A DNA stretch of 64,000 bases, taken from positions 83,411 to 147,410 of the IMG/VR virus record IMGVR_UViG_3300037149_000105. One strand, written 5' to 3'. Below are positions 11,530-18,620 of this stretch, one piece after another (positions within the stretch are counted from its first letter, which is position 1; every line of letters begins with the position of its first letter). Under the pieces are notes generated by a model. It ran no database searches and was not told where the DNA came from. It saw only the letters and a list, made by a program, of their open reading frames with translations. A program made the position numbers and the translations under genes. The stretch is from a virus.

Positions 11530-12966
11530 GTGTCCAACCTGCTTAACGCCATCACCCGCACTCAGAACTACACCCGTACCGAGAATGGTGCGCTGACGCA
11601 TCAGTCCACGCTGGACGGTGTGCTTGACTTCTATTACCACGCTCCCGCTCGTCGGGGTCAGGACAACACTGCCCTCTTCTTGAAGGCATTTGGCGAGGAC
11701 CGTCTGACGGCCATCCGCTGCCTTTTCTACATCCGTGACATCCGTGGGGGTCAGGGGGAGCGTGAGACCTTCCGTCAGGGTCTGCGCGAACTGTACAAGA
11801 ACTTCCGTGAGGTGTTCGACCACATCCTCTCCTATGTGCCGGTCTACGGTCGTTGGGACGACATCGTGGAGTACGTCTCCGATCAGAAGGTCGTGTCGGT
11901 CATCCATGAGCAGCTAAACCTGGATCTCGGATCCGAAGAGGGTGTGAGCCTCCTGGCGAAGTGGATGCCCTCCATCAACACCTCTTCCAAGGAGACGGTC
12001 GCCCTGGCGCACCGATGGGTGAAGGCTCTGGGTTGGACTCCCGTCCAGTACCGCAAGAATCTCTCTACCCTCCGTGGCCGCATCAAGCTGGTCGAGACCG
12101 CCATGTCCCAGAACCAGTGGGACTCCATCTCTTACGGCCAGATTCCATCCCGTGCGGGTCTGCTCTACAAGGATGCGTTCAAGCGTCATGATGGTGCTCG
12201 TTACGACGAGTTCCTGGCGGCGGTTGTGCGGGGTGAGGAGAAAATCAACTCCGGCACCCTCTACCCCTACGAACTGGTGGCCAAGTCCATCGGCCAGAAG
12301 GACCAGACCGCCGAGGCGATGTGGAAGTGCCTGCCGAACTATGCGGATACCGACGACAACGCTCTGGTTGTCGCAGATGTTTCGGGCTCGATGTGTGGGG
12401 CTCGTGGGCCAAGCAACATCGCCCCGATCACCGTGTGCATCAGCCTCGCCATCTATCTGGCTGAGCGGAACAAGGGGATCTTCCACAACAAGTTCATCAC
12501 CTTCAGTGAGACCCCGGCTGTCCAGTCTCTCAAGGGGGACACCCTCTACGAGAAGGTCAGCAACCTCTCCAGGGCAACCTGGGGCATGAACACCAATCTC
12601 CAGTCGGTGTTCAATGTCGTTCTGTCCACGGCGGTCAAGGCGAAGCTCCCGGCCAGCGAAATGCCGACCAAGATTTTCATCATCTCCGACATGGAGTTTG
12701 ACTCTTGCGTGACGAACAACACCAACCTGGAAGTGATCAAGGCGAAGTATGCGGCCTCCGGCTACACGCTCCCAACCATCATCTTCTGGAACGTGGATTC
12801 CCGCAACGATCAGACCCCGGTCACGATGGATGAGAAGGGCACGTATCTGGTCTCCGGATGCAGCCCCAGCATCTTCGAAAAGGCCATCAAGGCTCAGGCG
12901 TGTAGTCCCATCGAAATGTGTTTGGAGGTTTTGAACGGACCTCGCTACGAGCCGATCACTCTGTGA
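11530..12966 (+). CDS. Ro60/TROVE-like DUF2828 protein with vWA domain
   Basis: A 478-residue protein. Residues ~10-260 are the helical repeat region of the DUF2828/TROVE type (FLKAFGEDRLTAIRCLFYIRD then GGQGERETFRQGL). In Ro60 proteins such a region forms a ring that binds misfolded RNA and Y RNAs. Residues ~275-470 are a vWA domain with an intact metal site (DVSGSM near 284, Thr in GMNTNL, SDMEFD). The start is GTG with AGGAG 6 nt upstream. Its leader carries the CRISPR-like repeat, and a strong terminator follows. A role in RNA quality control is inferred from family. Confidence 0.75.
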   Translation: MSNLLNAITRTQNYTRTENGALTHQSTLDGVLDFYYHAPARRGQDNTALFLKAFGEDRLTAIRCLFYIRDIRGGQGERETFRQGLRELYKNFREVFDHILSYVPVYGRWDDIVEYVSDQKVVSVIHEQLNLDLGSEEGVSLLAKWMPSINTSSKETVALAHRWVKALGWTPVQYRKNLSTLRGRIKLVETAMSQNQWDSISYGQIPSRAGLLYKDAFKRHDGARYDEFLAAVVRGEEKINSGTLYPYELVAKSIGQKDQTAEAMWKCLPNYADTDDNALVVADVSGSMCGARGPSNIAPITVCISLAIYLAERNKGIFHNKFITFSETPAVQSLKGDTLYEKVSNLSRATWGMNTNLQSVFNVVLSTAVKAKLPASEMPTKIFIISDMEFDSCVTNNTNLEVIKAKYAASGYTLPTIIFWNVDSRNDQTPVTMDEKGTYLVSGCSPSIFEKAIKAQACSPIEMCLEVLNGPRYEPITL

Positions 12967-12972
12967 TGTTTT

Positions 12973-13012
12973 ATGGTTCCCGCTTCTGTTCGAGGAGTGG
13001 GAACCATTTTTT
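12973..13012 (+). terminator. Strong intrinsic terminator
   Basis: ATGGTTCCC pairs with GGGAACCAT, with extra pairing in between, followed by six T. It closes the Ro-like gene's transcript. Confidence 0.92.
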
Positions 13013-13047
13013 AAAGCAATAACAAGTGTTTACGCCCAGGAGCTACA

Positions 13048-13290
13048 ATGGCTAAGTCACAGTTCAAACCGATGCCGATGCCGGTCTTTAATTGTGCTCC
13101 GAATTGGGGTACAGAGCAAGATATCGCTGCCTGGGGTCTGCACGGCTGGGATTTGGCAGAAAAGCTGGCAAGCAAACTTACGCCGGAGCAGTTAAGCGAG
13201 TTTGATTTTAAACCAAGGGATGACATCTCTAAGCGGGTAAGGCACCTCCTAGGTCTGGAGAATTTTACCATCCCCACTGGTTACAACTGA
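13048..13290 (+). CDS. Hypothetical protein
   Basis: An 80-residue protein with a helical middle (AEKLASKLTPEQLSEFDF). The PNWGTEQDIAAWGLHGWDLA segment is Trp/Gly-rich. AGGAG precedes the ATG by 6 nt. No family recognised. Confidence 0.6.
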   Translation: MAKSQFKPMPMPVFNCAPNWGTEQDIAAWGLHGWDLAEKLASKLTPEQLSEFDFKPRDDISKRVRHLLGLENFTIPTGYN

Positions 13291-13332
13291 TGCTCAGTAT
13301 CACCTGGACCCCGTGAACCATCTGGAGGAACC

Positions 13333-13515
13333 ATGAGGAATTTCAAAACCGACCGAATCGAAACCGACTATCGGCACTATGTCGATCTGGTGAACGAGCG
13401 GGATGCGCTCAAGGATGCCATGGAGAAGATTGCCAGTGGAGTCCTCACCGCAGAGGGAGCCATTGACGTTGCCCAGGAAGCCCTCGCCGCTGGTCCCAAG
13501 AATCCCTACGAATAG
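13333..13515 (+). CDS. Small coiled-coil hypothetical protein
   Basis: A 60-residue, mostly helical protein (YVDLVNERDALKDAMEKIAS) with a GGAGG SD. Its upstream leader (TCACCTGGACCCC) recurs before the gene at 13564, so this stretch may have grown by local duplication. Confidence 0.6.
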   Translation: MRNFKTDRIETDYRHYVDLVNERDALKDAMEKIASGVLTAEGAIDVAQEALAAGPKNPYE

Positions 13516-13563
13516 CACCTGTCCAAGATGTCCAGGATCACCTGGACCCCCAAGGAGAACGAC

Positions 13564-14118
13564 ATGGAACTTTCAACGATCCTCATTCGCACTGGTGCAT
13601 GTCTTGATGCCCGGATCTGGGCCAAAACTCAGCCCGATCTAGAAACCGCATGGCGCGAGTGCAAACGCTCGGACTGGATGCTCTGGCTTCTGGCCTGGAC
13701 CACGCTGAGCCAGGACGATTCCAGGTTGCGCCTCATGGCCTGCGATTTTGCCGAGGCTGTGCTGATCTACGTCCCGGCAGGTGAGGACCGGCCACGGCGG
13801 GCCATCGAGTGCGCCCGGCGGTTTGCCGCTGGAGATGCCACCCGTGCGGAGATGGACGCCGCAGGGGACGCCGCATGCGCCGCACGGGACGCCACACGGG
13901 ACGCATGGGCCGCCGCATGCGCCGCACGGGACGCCGCAGGGGCCGCCGCAGGGGCCGCCGCACGGGACGCCGCACGGGACGCCGCAGGGGCCGCCGCACG
14001 GGCCGCCGCAGGGGCCGCCGCATGGGACGCCGCACGGGACGCCCAGTCAGACATCATTCGTCGCTATTTTCCGGAGTGCCCGGAAATCAAGCCCGAATTG
14101 CTGCATAAGGCCGTGTAG
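13564..14118 (+). CDS. Protein with Ala-rich AARDAA-type repeats
   Basis: A 184-residue protein. The N-terminal ~95 residues are an ordered helical domain (WMLWLLAWTTLSQDDSRLRL). Residues ~98-160 are low-complexity alanine-rich repeats with Asp, Arg, Gly and Trp at intervals, predicted to form a long helix. The C-terminus returns to normal sequence (IIRRYFPECPEI). At DNA level the repeat is a GCCGCA(C/G)GG-type array over about 13855-14040, GC-rich and able to expand or contract. The layout is seen in uncharacterised bacterial and phage proteins. The start follows AAGGAG. Function unknown. Confidence 0.65.
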   Translation: MELSTILIRTGACLDARIWAKTQPDLETAWRECKRSDWMLWLLAWTTLSQDDSRLRLMACDFAEAVLIYVPAGEDRPRRAIECARRFAAGDATRAEMDAAGDAACAARDATRDAWAAACAARDAAGAAAGAAARDAARDAAGAAARAAAGAAAWDAARDAQSDIIRRYFPECPEIKPELLHKAV

Positions 14119-14399
14119 CACCTATCCAGTTAATGGTGAGCAAGTGGGGCTTAAGTAGGGATTACTACATCCGCTCGCTTGACTTATAGGAATTCTAAAC
14201 CGCACCTGTCCAAACCCATAAGCAGGCCCGGCAGGATGGGCTCAACCGGGTCGCAGAACTGGAGGCGGAACTCGCCCGATACACCACTCCGGCAATCCTG
14301 CCGATCGATAACTCGCCCATCGCGGGCTGATGTCCAGATGCATGGCGTAAAGTGTCTAGTGTGGGGCATCGACAAAGATCCAACCGTTCTGGAGAAGAC
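14119..14399. pseudogene. Gene-poor stretch with a coiled-coil gene remnant
   Basis: In one frame, from about 14210 to the TGA near 14330, the translation is protein-like and coiled-coil (RVAELEAELARYTTP then AILPIDNSPIAG), but a TAA lies just upstream and no start codon is available. It looks like the 3' end of a broken gene. No SD or promoter is seen. Confidence 0.4.
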
Positions 14400-14555
14400 A
14401 TGGCTTTTCGAGTAGTTAGACTTGACTATTGGGATTACCACCACCCCACTGGGTTGGTTTTTGAAGATTCGGAGAAGGCTCAGGAAGAAGCTAACAATCT
14501 GAATCGGACTAATCCCGACCCCCTCAGTTGCTACATTATCATGCCGGAGCCTTAA
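14400..14555 (+). CDS. Small hypothetical protein
   Basis: A 51-residue protein (MAFRVVRLDYWDYHHPTG at the start) with GGAG 5 nt upstream. Its stop overlaps the start of the DUF3850 gene (TAATG), so the two are translationally coupled. Confidence 0.65.
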   Translation: MAFRVVRLDYWDYHHPTGLVFEDSEKAQEEANNLNRTNPDPLSCYIIMPEP

Positions 14556-14803
14556 TGTACCATGAACTAAAGACCCTCCCCCAATTCTATGATGAAATCA
14601 TCACTGAAATGAAGCGGTTTGAAATCCGCCAGAACGACCGTAACTTTCAGAAGGGGGATATGCTCCTGCTTCGTGAGTGGGATGGGGAGAACTACACCGG
14701 ACATGCCCAATATGCGCGTGTCACTTACATTACTGACTTTGAACAGAAGCCCGGTTTTGTGGTGATGAGCGTTGTTCTTTGGGACCCCGCTCCAAACTTT
14801 TAA
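14555..14803 (+). CDS. DUF3850 (ASCH/PUA-like) protein
   Basis: An 82-residue protein that matches the DUF3850 family, an ASCH-like RNA-binding fold. The hallmarks are LKTLPQFYDEI at the start, KRFEIRQNDRNFQKGDMLLL in the centre, and VTYITDFEQKPGFVVMS near the end. ASCH and PUA domains bind RNA or modified bases. Length is normal for the family. It is coupled to the small gene before it. Confidence 0.8.
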   Translation: MYHELKTLPQFYDEIITEMKRFEIRQNDRNFQKGDMLLLREWDGENYTGHAQYARVTYITDFEQKPGFVVMSVVLWDPAPNF

Positions 14804-14809
14804 ATTTCT

Positions 14810-14841
14810 CTATACAAACTCCCCTATTGTGCGGTATACTA
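14810..14841 (+). promoter_or_regulatory. Recurrent phage promoter, copy 5
   Basis: CTATACAAA (14810-14818), 14 nt, GGTATACTA (14833-14841), upstream of the gene at 14860. Confidence 0.75.
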
Positions 14842-14859
14842 ATTGTGGAGGAGTTACCC

Positions 14860-15756
14860 ATGAACGGTCTGTCCCCTGAACTGGTCGCCATCATCCGCAA
14901 CGAAAAAAAGGGTGCGTGGCTGAAGAAGTTCGATGAGTCCGTGGATATCATCAACGTCTCCGCCGCTCAGGACGCCTGGGTGCCTCGTGGCTCCATCAAA
15001 GCCAACGTTGGCTTCGGTCAAGGTGTCGGCATCCACACCCCTGAGACCAGCAGCTATACGAAGACCGGCAACATGGTCCTGGGCTACGGCGACCAGCTTT
15101 GGCCCGCAACGGTCGAGAACCCCGACCATGACGCCGAATTCGCCCTCCAGATGTGCCTCCGGTTCGGCTCCACCCCCCACTGTGGGGTTGACCACATCGC
15201 CAATCGGCTCGAAACCATGACCAACCAGGATGGCAAGCTCATCCGTGGCAAGCACTCCATGGCGTTCGTCAAGGCGTGGGTGGCGTTGTGCGAAGAGAAG
15301 GGCATCATCTGTGCGGCTCTGGACGAAGCCCGCCCCAAGCCCGTCATCACTGACATCGGTCTCTCCCCTCGTGTCACTACCACCCTGGAGGAGATGGATC
15401 TGCGGGTGGACCTCCCCTCCATTAAGATGGCGGAGATTAAATACAATCTGGTCCCTCGCCGTATCGCTGATCGCAAAAATCCCAATTTCGGCCAACTCAT
15501 GATGAGCCGGGATGGGAACGCTTCTCTGCTAGACAAGGCTTACTACGTAGCATGGACCCCTGGCACTCTGCATCGGGTTACCCGCTTCAGCGGCCTGAAC
15601 TGCAACTGTGAAGCCTGTGGCAAGCACATTCCCTCCGGTATGTTCGTGCCCATCGAAGCGGATGATCGCAAAATCGGGCACATCGGAATGTGGATCGGCT
15701 GTGACTGCGCCCGCAACATCTTCGGTGTCAAAGACATCGGTCTCGAAAGGAAGTAG
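14860..15756 (+). CDS. Hypothetical protein with C-terminal Cys cluster
   Basis: A 298-residue soluble protein. No domain recognised in the first ~235 residues. The C-terminal ~55 residues contain CNCEACGKHIPSG and, after a short loop, IGCDCARNIFGV, which should form a zinc treble clef. This resembles the C-x-x-C / G-x-x-C zinc motif in the protein at 16229, which has the same type of promoter. GGAGGAG precedes the ATG. The two may belong to one functional group, possibly nucleic-acid binding. Confidence 0.7.
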   Translation: MNGLSPELVAIIRNEKKGAWLKKFDESVDIINVSAAQDAWVPRGSIKANVGFGQGVGIHTPETSSYTKTGNMVLGYGDQLWPATVENPDHDAEFALQMCLRFGSTPHCGVDHIANRLETMTNQDGKLIRGKHSMAFVKAWVALCEEKGIICAALDEARPKPVITDIGLSPRVTTTLEEMDLRVDLPSIKMAEIKYNLVPRRIADRKNPNFGQLMMSRDGNASLLDKAYYVAWTPGTLHRVTRFSGLNCNCEACGKHIPSGMFVPIEADDRKIGHIGMWIGCDCARNIFGVKDIGLERK

Positions 15757-15757
15757 T

Positions 15758-15922
15758 ATGAACGACAGCAATCAACAAGCCATTTTTTGGGGTGGAGTCA
15801 TCATTAGCTTCGCCATCGGCCTCCTAACTCGTGCAGAGTTTGGATGGATCAGCTTTGGAGTGATGCTGGTGCTGAGTGGACTGATTAGCCACTTCTATGG
15901 GAACAAAGAGGAGGAGGAATAG
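15758..15922 (+). CDS. Small two-segment membrane protein
   Basis: A 54-residue protein with two hydrophobic segments (IFWGGVIISFAIGLL and WISFGVMLVLSGLISHF) and an acidic C-terminus. The start has AAGG close upstream. It is followed at once by another membrane protein gene. Function unknown. Confidence 0.65.
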   Translation: MNDSNQQAIFWGGVIISFAIGLLTRAEFGWISFGVMLVLSGLISHFYGNKEEEE

Positions 15923-15923
15923 G

Positions 15924-16169
15924 ATGACAAGTGTTATCTCATGGGCCATTCTCACCTTTGCTGGAGTTCTGATTTGCTGGCTCTATTTCATGGCCATAGC
16001 GGATCGGATGAAGCAGCACAGACTCACTCGCTGTGGTCTCATGTCCTACACTCCAAAGGACCAACTCCAGACTGACGTTCAAGCTCGGGTGGATTATGAT
16101 CACTGCTGGCTGCGCTACAAAGCTCTCCTGAACACACAGTGGGCCAAAGCGCATCCACCAGAAAATTAA
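15924..16169 (+). CDS. Small single-pass membrane protein
   Basis: An 81-residue protein with one N-terminal membrane segment (ISWAILTFAGVLICWLYFMA) and a basic cytoplasmic tail. The GAGGAGGAATAGG before it is both the end of the preceding gene and the SD, so the pair is coupled. Function unknown. Confidence 0.65.
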   Translation: MTSVISWAILTFAGVLICWLYFMAIADRMKQHRLTRCGLMSYTPKDQLQTDVQARVDYDHCWLRYKALLNTQWAKAHPPEN

Positions 16170-16178
16170 TAAAATTTA

Positions 16179-16208
16179 ATGCATACTTCCTCTACCCGTG
16201 GTATACTT
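16179..16208 (+). promoter_or_regulatory. Recurrent phage promoter, copy 6 (weak upstream box)
   Basis: GGTATACTT (16200-16208) with a degenerate upstream box around GCATACTT. The -10 core matches the other copies. Confidence 0.55.
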
Positions 16209-16228
16209 AAGGTAGAGGAGATAACCCC

Positions 16229-17425
16229 ATGCCCTTCACCTTCCGCTCTGAATCCCGCATGAACGAACTGGTCGCCAAGGCCAACAAGCCCCTGGTGAAG
16301 ATGGGCTTGTCCACCCTGGTCGTCACCTCCGTCACCCCCCGCAAGGTCAACTGCACCACCGAGGGTGGCCAGAACATCACCTACGTGGTGTTCGATGCCG
16401 AGATCACCGTCCCCGAGGAACTGGTTCGCATCGCTGGCACCCAGGTCGTGGCTCGTATCGAAAACGTTGAAGGGCTCAACATGGTCACCCGCATCGGTGG
16501 CTACGAGGGCAACCTCGACGCCTACCGCACCGCTGCCATCGAATGCCAGCACTGCGGCTTCAGGCGCAACCGCAAGGGCTCCTGGATCGTCATCGACCCC
16601 ACTGGCACCCAGAAGCAGATTGGCGACACCTGCGTTGACCTCTACTTCGGCGTGGACGTTGCGAAGATCCTCAGCACCTCCTACCACGTTCACTCCATCC
16701 TGGACAGCGATGACTGGGGCATGGACGGTGGGAGCCGCAAGAGCTATGATGACACCGCTTCCTTCATCTCCACCATCGCTTGGATCGCCTCCACCAAGGG
16801 CTTCGTCACCAAGAAGCAGGCTGATGAGAACATGAGCCAGAGCAGTGCCGACTATGCGGATTACCTGACCAGCCCCCTCAGCAGCTTCGCTGATGCCAAG
16901 GAACGGGCCGCTTACTACGCTGCCAAGGAAGAGTGCTCCGTTTGGCTGAAGCATACCGGTATCGTGAGTGTTCAGGAGACGGTCGTGGACTTCTGGATGG
17001 AGAAGGACAACCTGTCCGAGTTCGAGCACAACTGCCGGGTTGCCATCCTCGCGCAGTCGCTCCGCTACAAAGGTTTGGTCGCTTATGCGACGAAGATGTG
17101 GGTCGATGCGGTCAAGAAGGCTCAGGCCGAACTGAAGGCTGCCCAGGCCCCCCAGGCTCGCACCGTCAGCAATTACGTGGCTGCCAAGGGTGAGCGGATT
17201 GTCCTGACCCTCACCGTCAAGAACATCTACTCCTACGACACGGCTTACGGCACCACGACCATGTTCATCTTCAACGACGAGCAGGGCAACTGCATCGTCT
17301 GGAAGGCCACCTCCAACCCCTCCATGGAGATCGGCCAGACCTACAGCGTCAAGGGCACCGTCAAAGACCACACCGACTACAAAGGCACCAAGCAGACCCT
17401 TCTGACTCGGTGCCAGATTGGGTAA
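16229..17425 (+). CDS. Zinc-cluster plus OB-fold-like protein
   Basis: A 398-residue protein. Residues ~110-142 hold a zinc treble clef: CQHCG, then QIGDTCVDLYFG. A helical middle region follows. The C-terminal ~90 residues form a predicted OB-fold (IVLTLTVKNIYSY, TTMFIFNDEQGNCIVWKA, YSVKGTVKDH), a pattern typical of single-stranded nucleic-acid binding. The combination suggests a DNA- or RNA-binding phage protein expressed from an early-type promoter. GAGGAG precedes the ATG by 8 nt, and a strong terminator follows. Codon use is GC-rich and strongly biased, which fits high expression. Confidence 0.7.
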   Translation: MPFTFRSESRMNELVAKANKPLVKMGLSTLVVTSVTPRKVNCTTEGGQNITYVVFDAEITVPEELVRIAGTQVVARIENVEGLNMVTRIGGYEGNLDAYRTAAIECQHCGFRRNRKGSWIVIDPTGTQKQIGDTCVDLYFGVDVAKILSTSYHVHSILDSDDWGMDGGSRKSYDDTASFISTIAWIASTKGFVTKKQADENMSQSSADYADYLTSPLSSFADAKERAAYYAAKEECSVWLKHTGIVSVQETVVDFWMEKDNLSEFEHNCRVAILAQSLRYKGLVAYATKMWVDAVKKAQAELKAAQAPQARTVSNYVAAKGERIVLTLTVKNIYSYDTAYGTTTMFIFNDEQGNCIVWKATSNPSMEIGQTYSVKGTVKDHTDYKGTKQTLLTRCQIG

Positions 17426-17446
17426 TAAGTAGGGTAGGCAATATTG

Positions 17447-17470
17447 AAAGGGGCCTCATGGCCCCTTTTT
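17447..17470 (+). terminator. Intrinsic terminator
   Basis: AAAGGGGCC-TCAT-GGCCCCTTT with a T5 run, right after the OB-fold protein gene. Confidence 0.92.
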
Positions 17471-17488
17471 CATTCCAACAGGAGCAGT

Positions 17489-17635
17489 ATGAGCATTTTC
17501 GAATGGATTTTTTGGCCCCTCTGGCTTGCCGCGATATGGTTCCTACGATATGGTCCTTCGATGCGATTTCAGGAGTGGTTCTGTGACTGGCAGGTTAGAG
17601 TCAATGAAAAAATGAGTATTAATAAGAAGGAGTAG
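17489..17635 (+). CDS. Small membrane protein
   Basis: A 48-residue protein with one hydrophobic, Trp-rich segment (IFEWIFWPLWLAAIWFL) and a basic tail. AGGAG lies 4 nt upstream. Its end carries the SD of the next gene. Function unknown. Confidence 0.6.
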   Translation: MSIFEWIFWPLWLAAIWFLRYGPSMRFQEWFCDWQVRVNEKMSINKKE

Positions 17636-17639
17636 ACAT

Positions 17640-17810
17640 ATGAAATTTCAAGACATTCCACTAAAAGGGTATTTCCGGCTCACTCCGGATGGTCGTAGTT
17701 TCCAGAAGACCAGTTACTTTGGATACTACGTTGACTCATGCATGGGAGAGATGCAGGTTCAGGGTGATCTGGAAGTCATTCCATTTGATACCCCGACTGA
17801 ACCTGAGTAA
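17640..17810 (+). CDS. Small hypothetical protein
   Basis: A 56-residue protein with an AAGGAG SD overlapping the previous gene's stop. It is predicted beta-rich (GYFRLTPDGRSFQKTSYFGY) with an acidic end. No family recognised. Confidence 0.6.
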   Translation: MKFQDIPLKGYFRLTPDGRSFQKTSYFGYYVDSCMGEMQVQGDLEVIPFDTPTEPE

Positions 17811-17812
17811 AA

Positions 17813-18397
17813 ATGGCTCGATTTCTTACCCCGGAACAAAAGGCTGAGTCTTACAAGAGGGCGAAAGAGGCTAAACTTTGTAGGTGGTGTGGGTTAGACG
17901 TTCACCGCTTGAGTGCAAAGCGGAGAACTTTTTGTTCGGATGAGTGTGTACACGAGTTCAACATTCGCTCTAGTGCTAGTTACATCCGAATCTATATTGC
18001 CAAACGTGATAAATACATCTGTCAGATTTGTGGATTGGACTGTAAGGGATTCGTAAGCAGACTTAGGCGGTATGTTCGAGAACACATTCAGGAACTTCAA
18101 CAGCAACCCATCTATGCAGGCTACCAGAATTACCGTCATGCTCAGAGGGCTCTGGAAATGGAGTTCTTCGACCTTCGCAATATGGAATGGGTGAATACCC
18201 ATGGGAGGTCCACCTTCTATGATATTGATCACATCATACCCGTTTCCGAGAACAAAAATCAATGTGGAGAAGAAAACCTCCGCACCCTCTGCCTGGGCTG
18301 CCATCGGAAAGAGACGGCGAAACTAAGGGCTCGATTGAAAAAGGCTAATCTTGCGGCTTCTGATTCCTCTCTTCAAGTTCCAGAATCACCATCTTAG
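17813..18397 (+). CDS. HNH endonuclease with N-terminal zinc finger
   Basis: A 194-residue nuclease. The N-terminus has a zinc finger (CRWCGLDVH then TFCSDECVHEF). The HNH part begins with DKYICQICGLDC and ends with YDIDHIIPVSENKNQ and NLRTLCLGCHRKET, which supply the catalytic His-Asn and second zinc pair. The layout resembles HNH domains of the ZRANB3 type. It begins 2 nt after the preceding stop. Its 3' end overlaps the end of the convergent gene at 18345 by 53 nt, and it lies at the strand switch between the early-type and late minus-strand blocks, a common site for mobile nucleases. Confidence 0.82.
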   Translation: MARFLTPEQKAESYKRAKEAKLCRWCGLDVHRLSAKRRTFCSDECVHEFNIRSSASYIRIYIAKRDKYICQICGLDCKGFVSRLRRYVREHIQELQQQPIYAGYQNYRHAQRALEMEFFDLRNMEWVNTHGRSTFYDIDHIIPVSENKNQCGEENLRTLCLGCHRKETAKLRARLKKANLAASDSSLQVPESPS

Positions 18398-18620
18398 GCT
18401 TTGGCTTTGGTGCTCGCTTCTTTCTGGCTGGTTTGGGGATCCCCACCATGCCATTGCGGAAGCTATCAACCCACTCCAGGGCTGAAATCAATTCAGCCGC
18501 ATCAAATTGAGACATCGCTATGTACTTAAGCTCCGCTTGCTTCTCTCCGACCAGCAGGATGCGGATCATGTCCTCATCGTCTTGAATCTCCATCACCCAT
18601 TTGCGAATTGTGTCTGACAT
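18345..18620 (-). CDS. Hypothetical protein ending the late minus-strand operon
   Basis: A 91-residue protein. An ordered N-terminal part (MSDTIRKWVMEIQDDEDMIR) is followed by a Lys/Pro/Arg-rich segment (KPARKKRAPKPKPK). It overlaps the end of the 576-residue gene by 47 nt and the convergent HNH gene by 53 nt. No family recognised. Confidence 0.6.
   Translation of the reverse strand: MSDTIRKWVMEIQDDEDMIRILLVGEKQAELKYIAMSQFDAAELISALEWVDSFRNGMVGIPKPARKKRAPKPKPKMVILELEERNQKPQD

Noticed and set aside
13733-14057. Long Arg/Pro- or Ala-rich frames antisense to and in other frames of the Ala-rich gene
   Set aside because: They arise from the GC-rich repeat. They lack SD sites and normal composition.
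14179-14415. Open frame of 78 codons across the gene-poor stretch
   Set aside because: Composition is not protein-like, there is no SD, and it overlaps the better-supported gene at 14400.
16166-17371. A 401-codon open frame antisense to the OB-fold protein gene
   Set aside because: GC-rich biased codons on the plus strand leave the opposite frame open. The plus-strand protein has clear zinc and OB-fold motifs, a promoter and a terminator.
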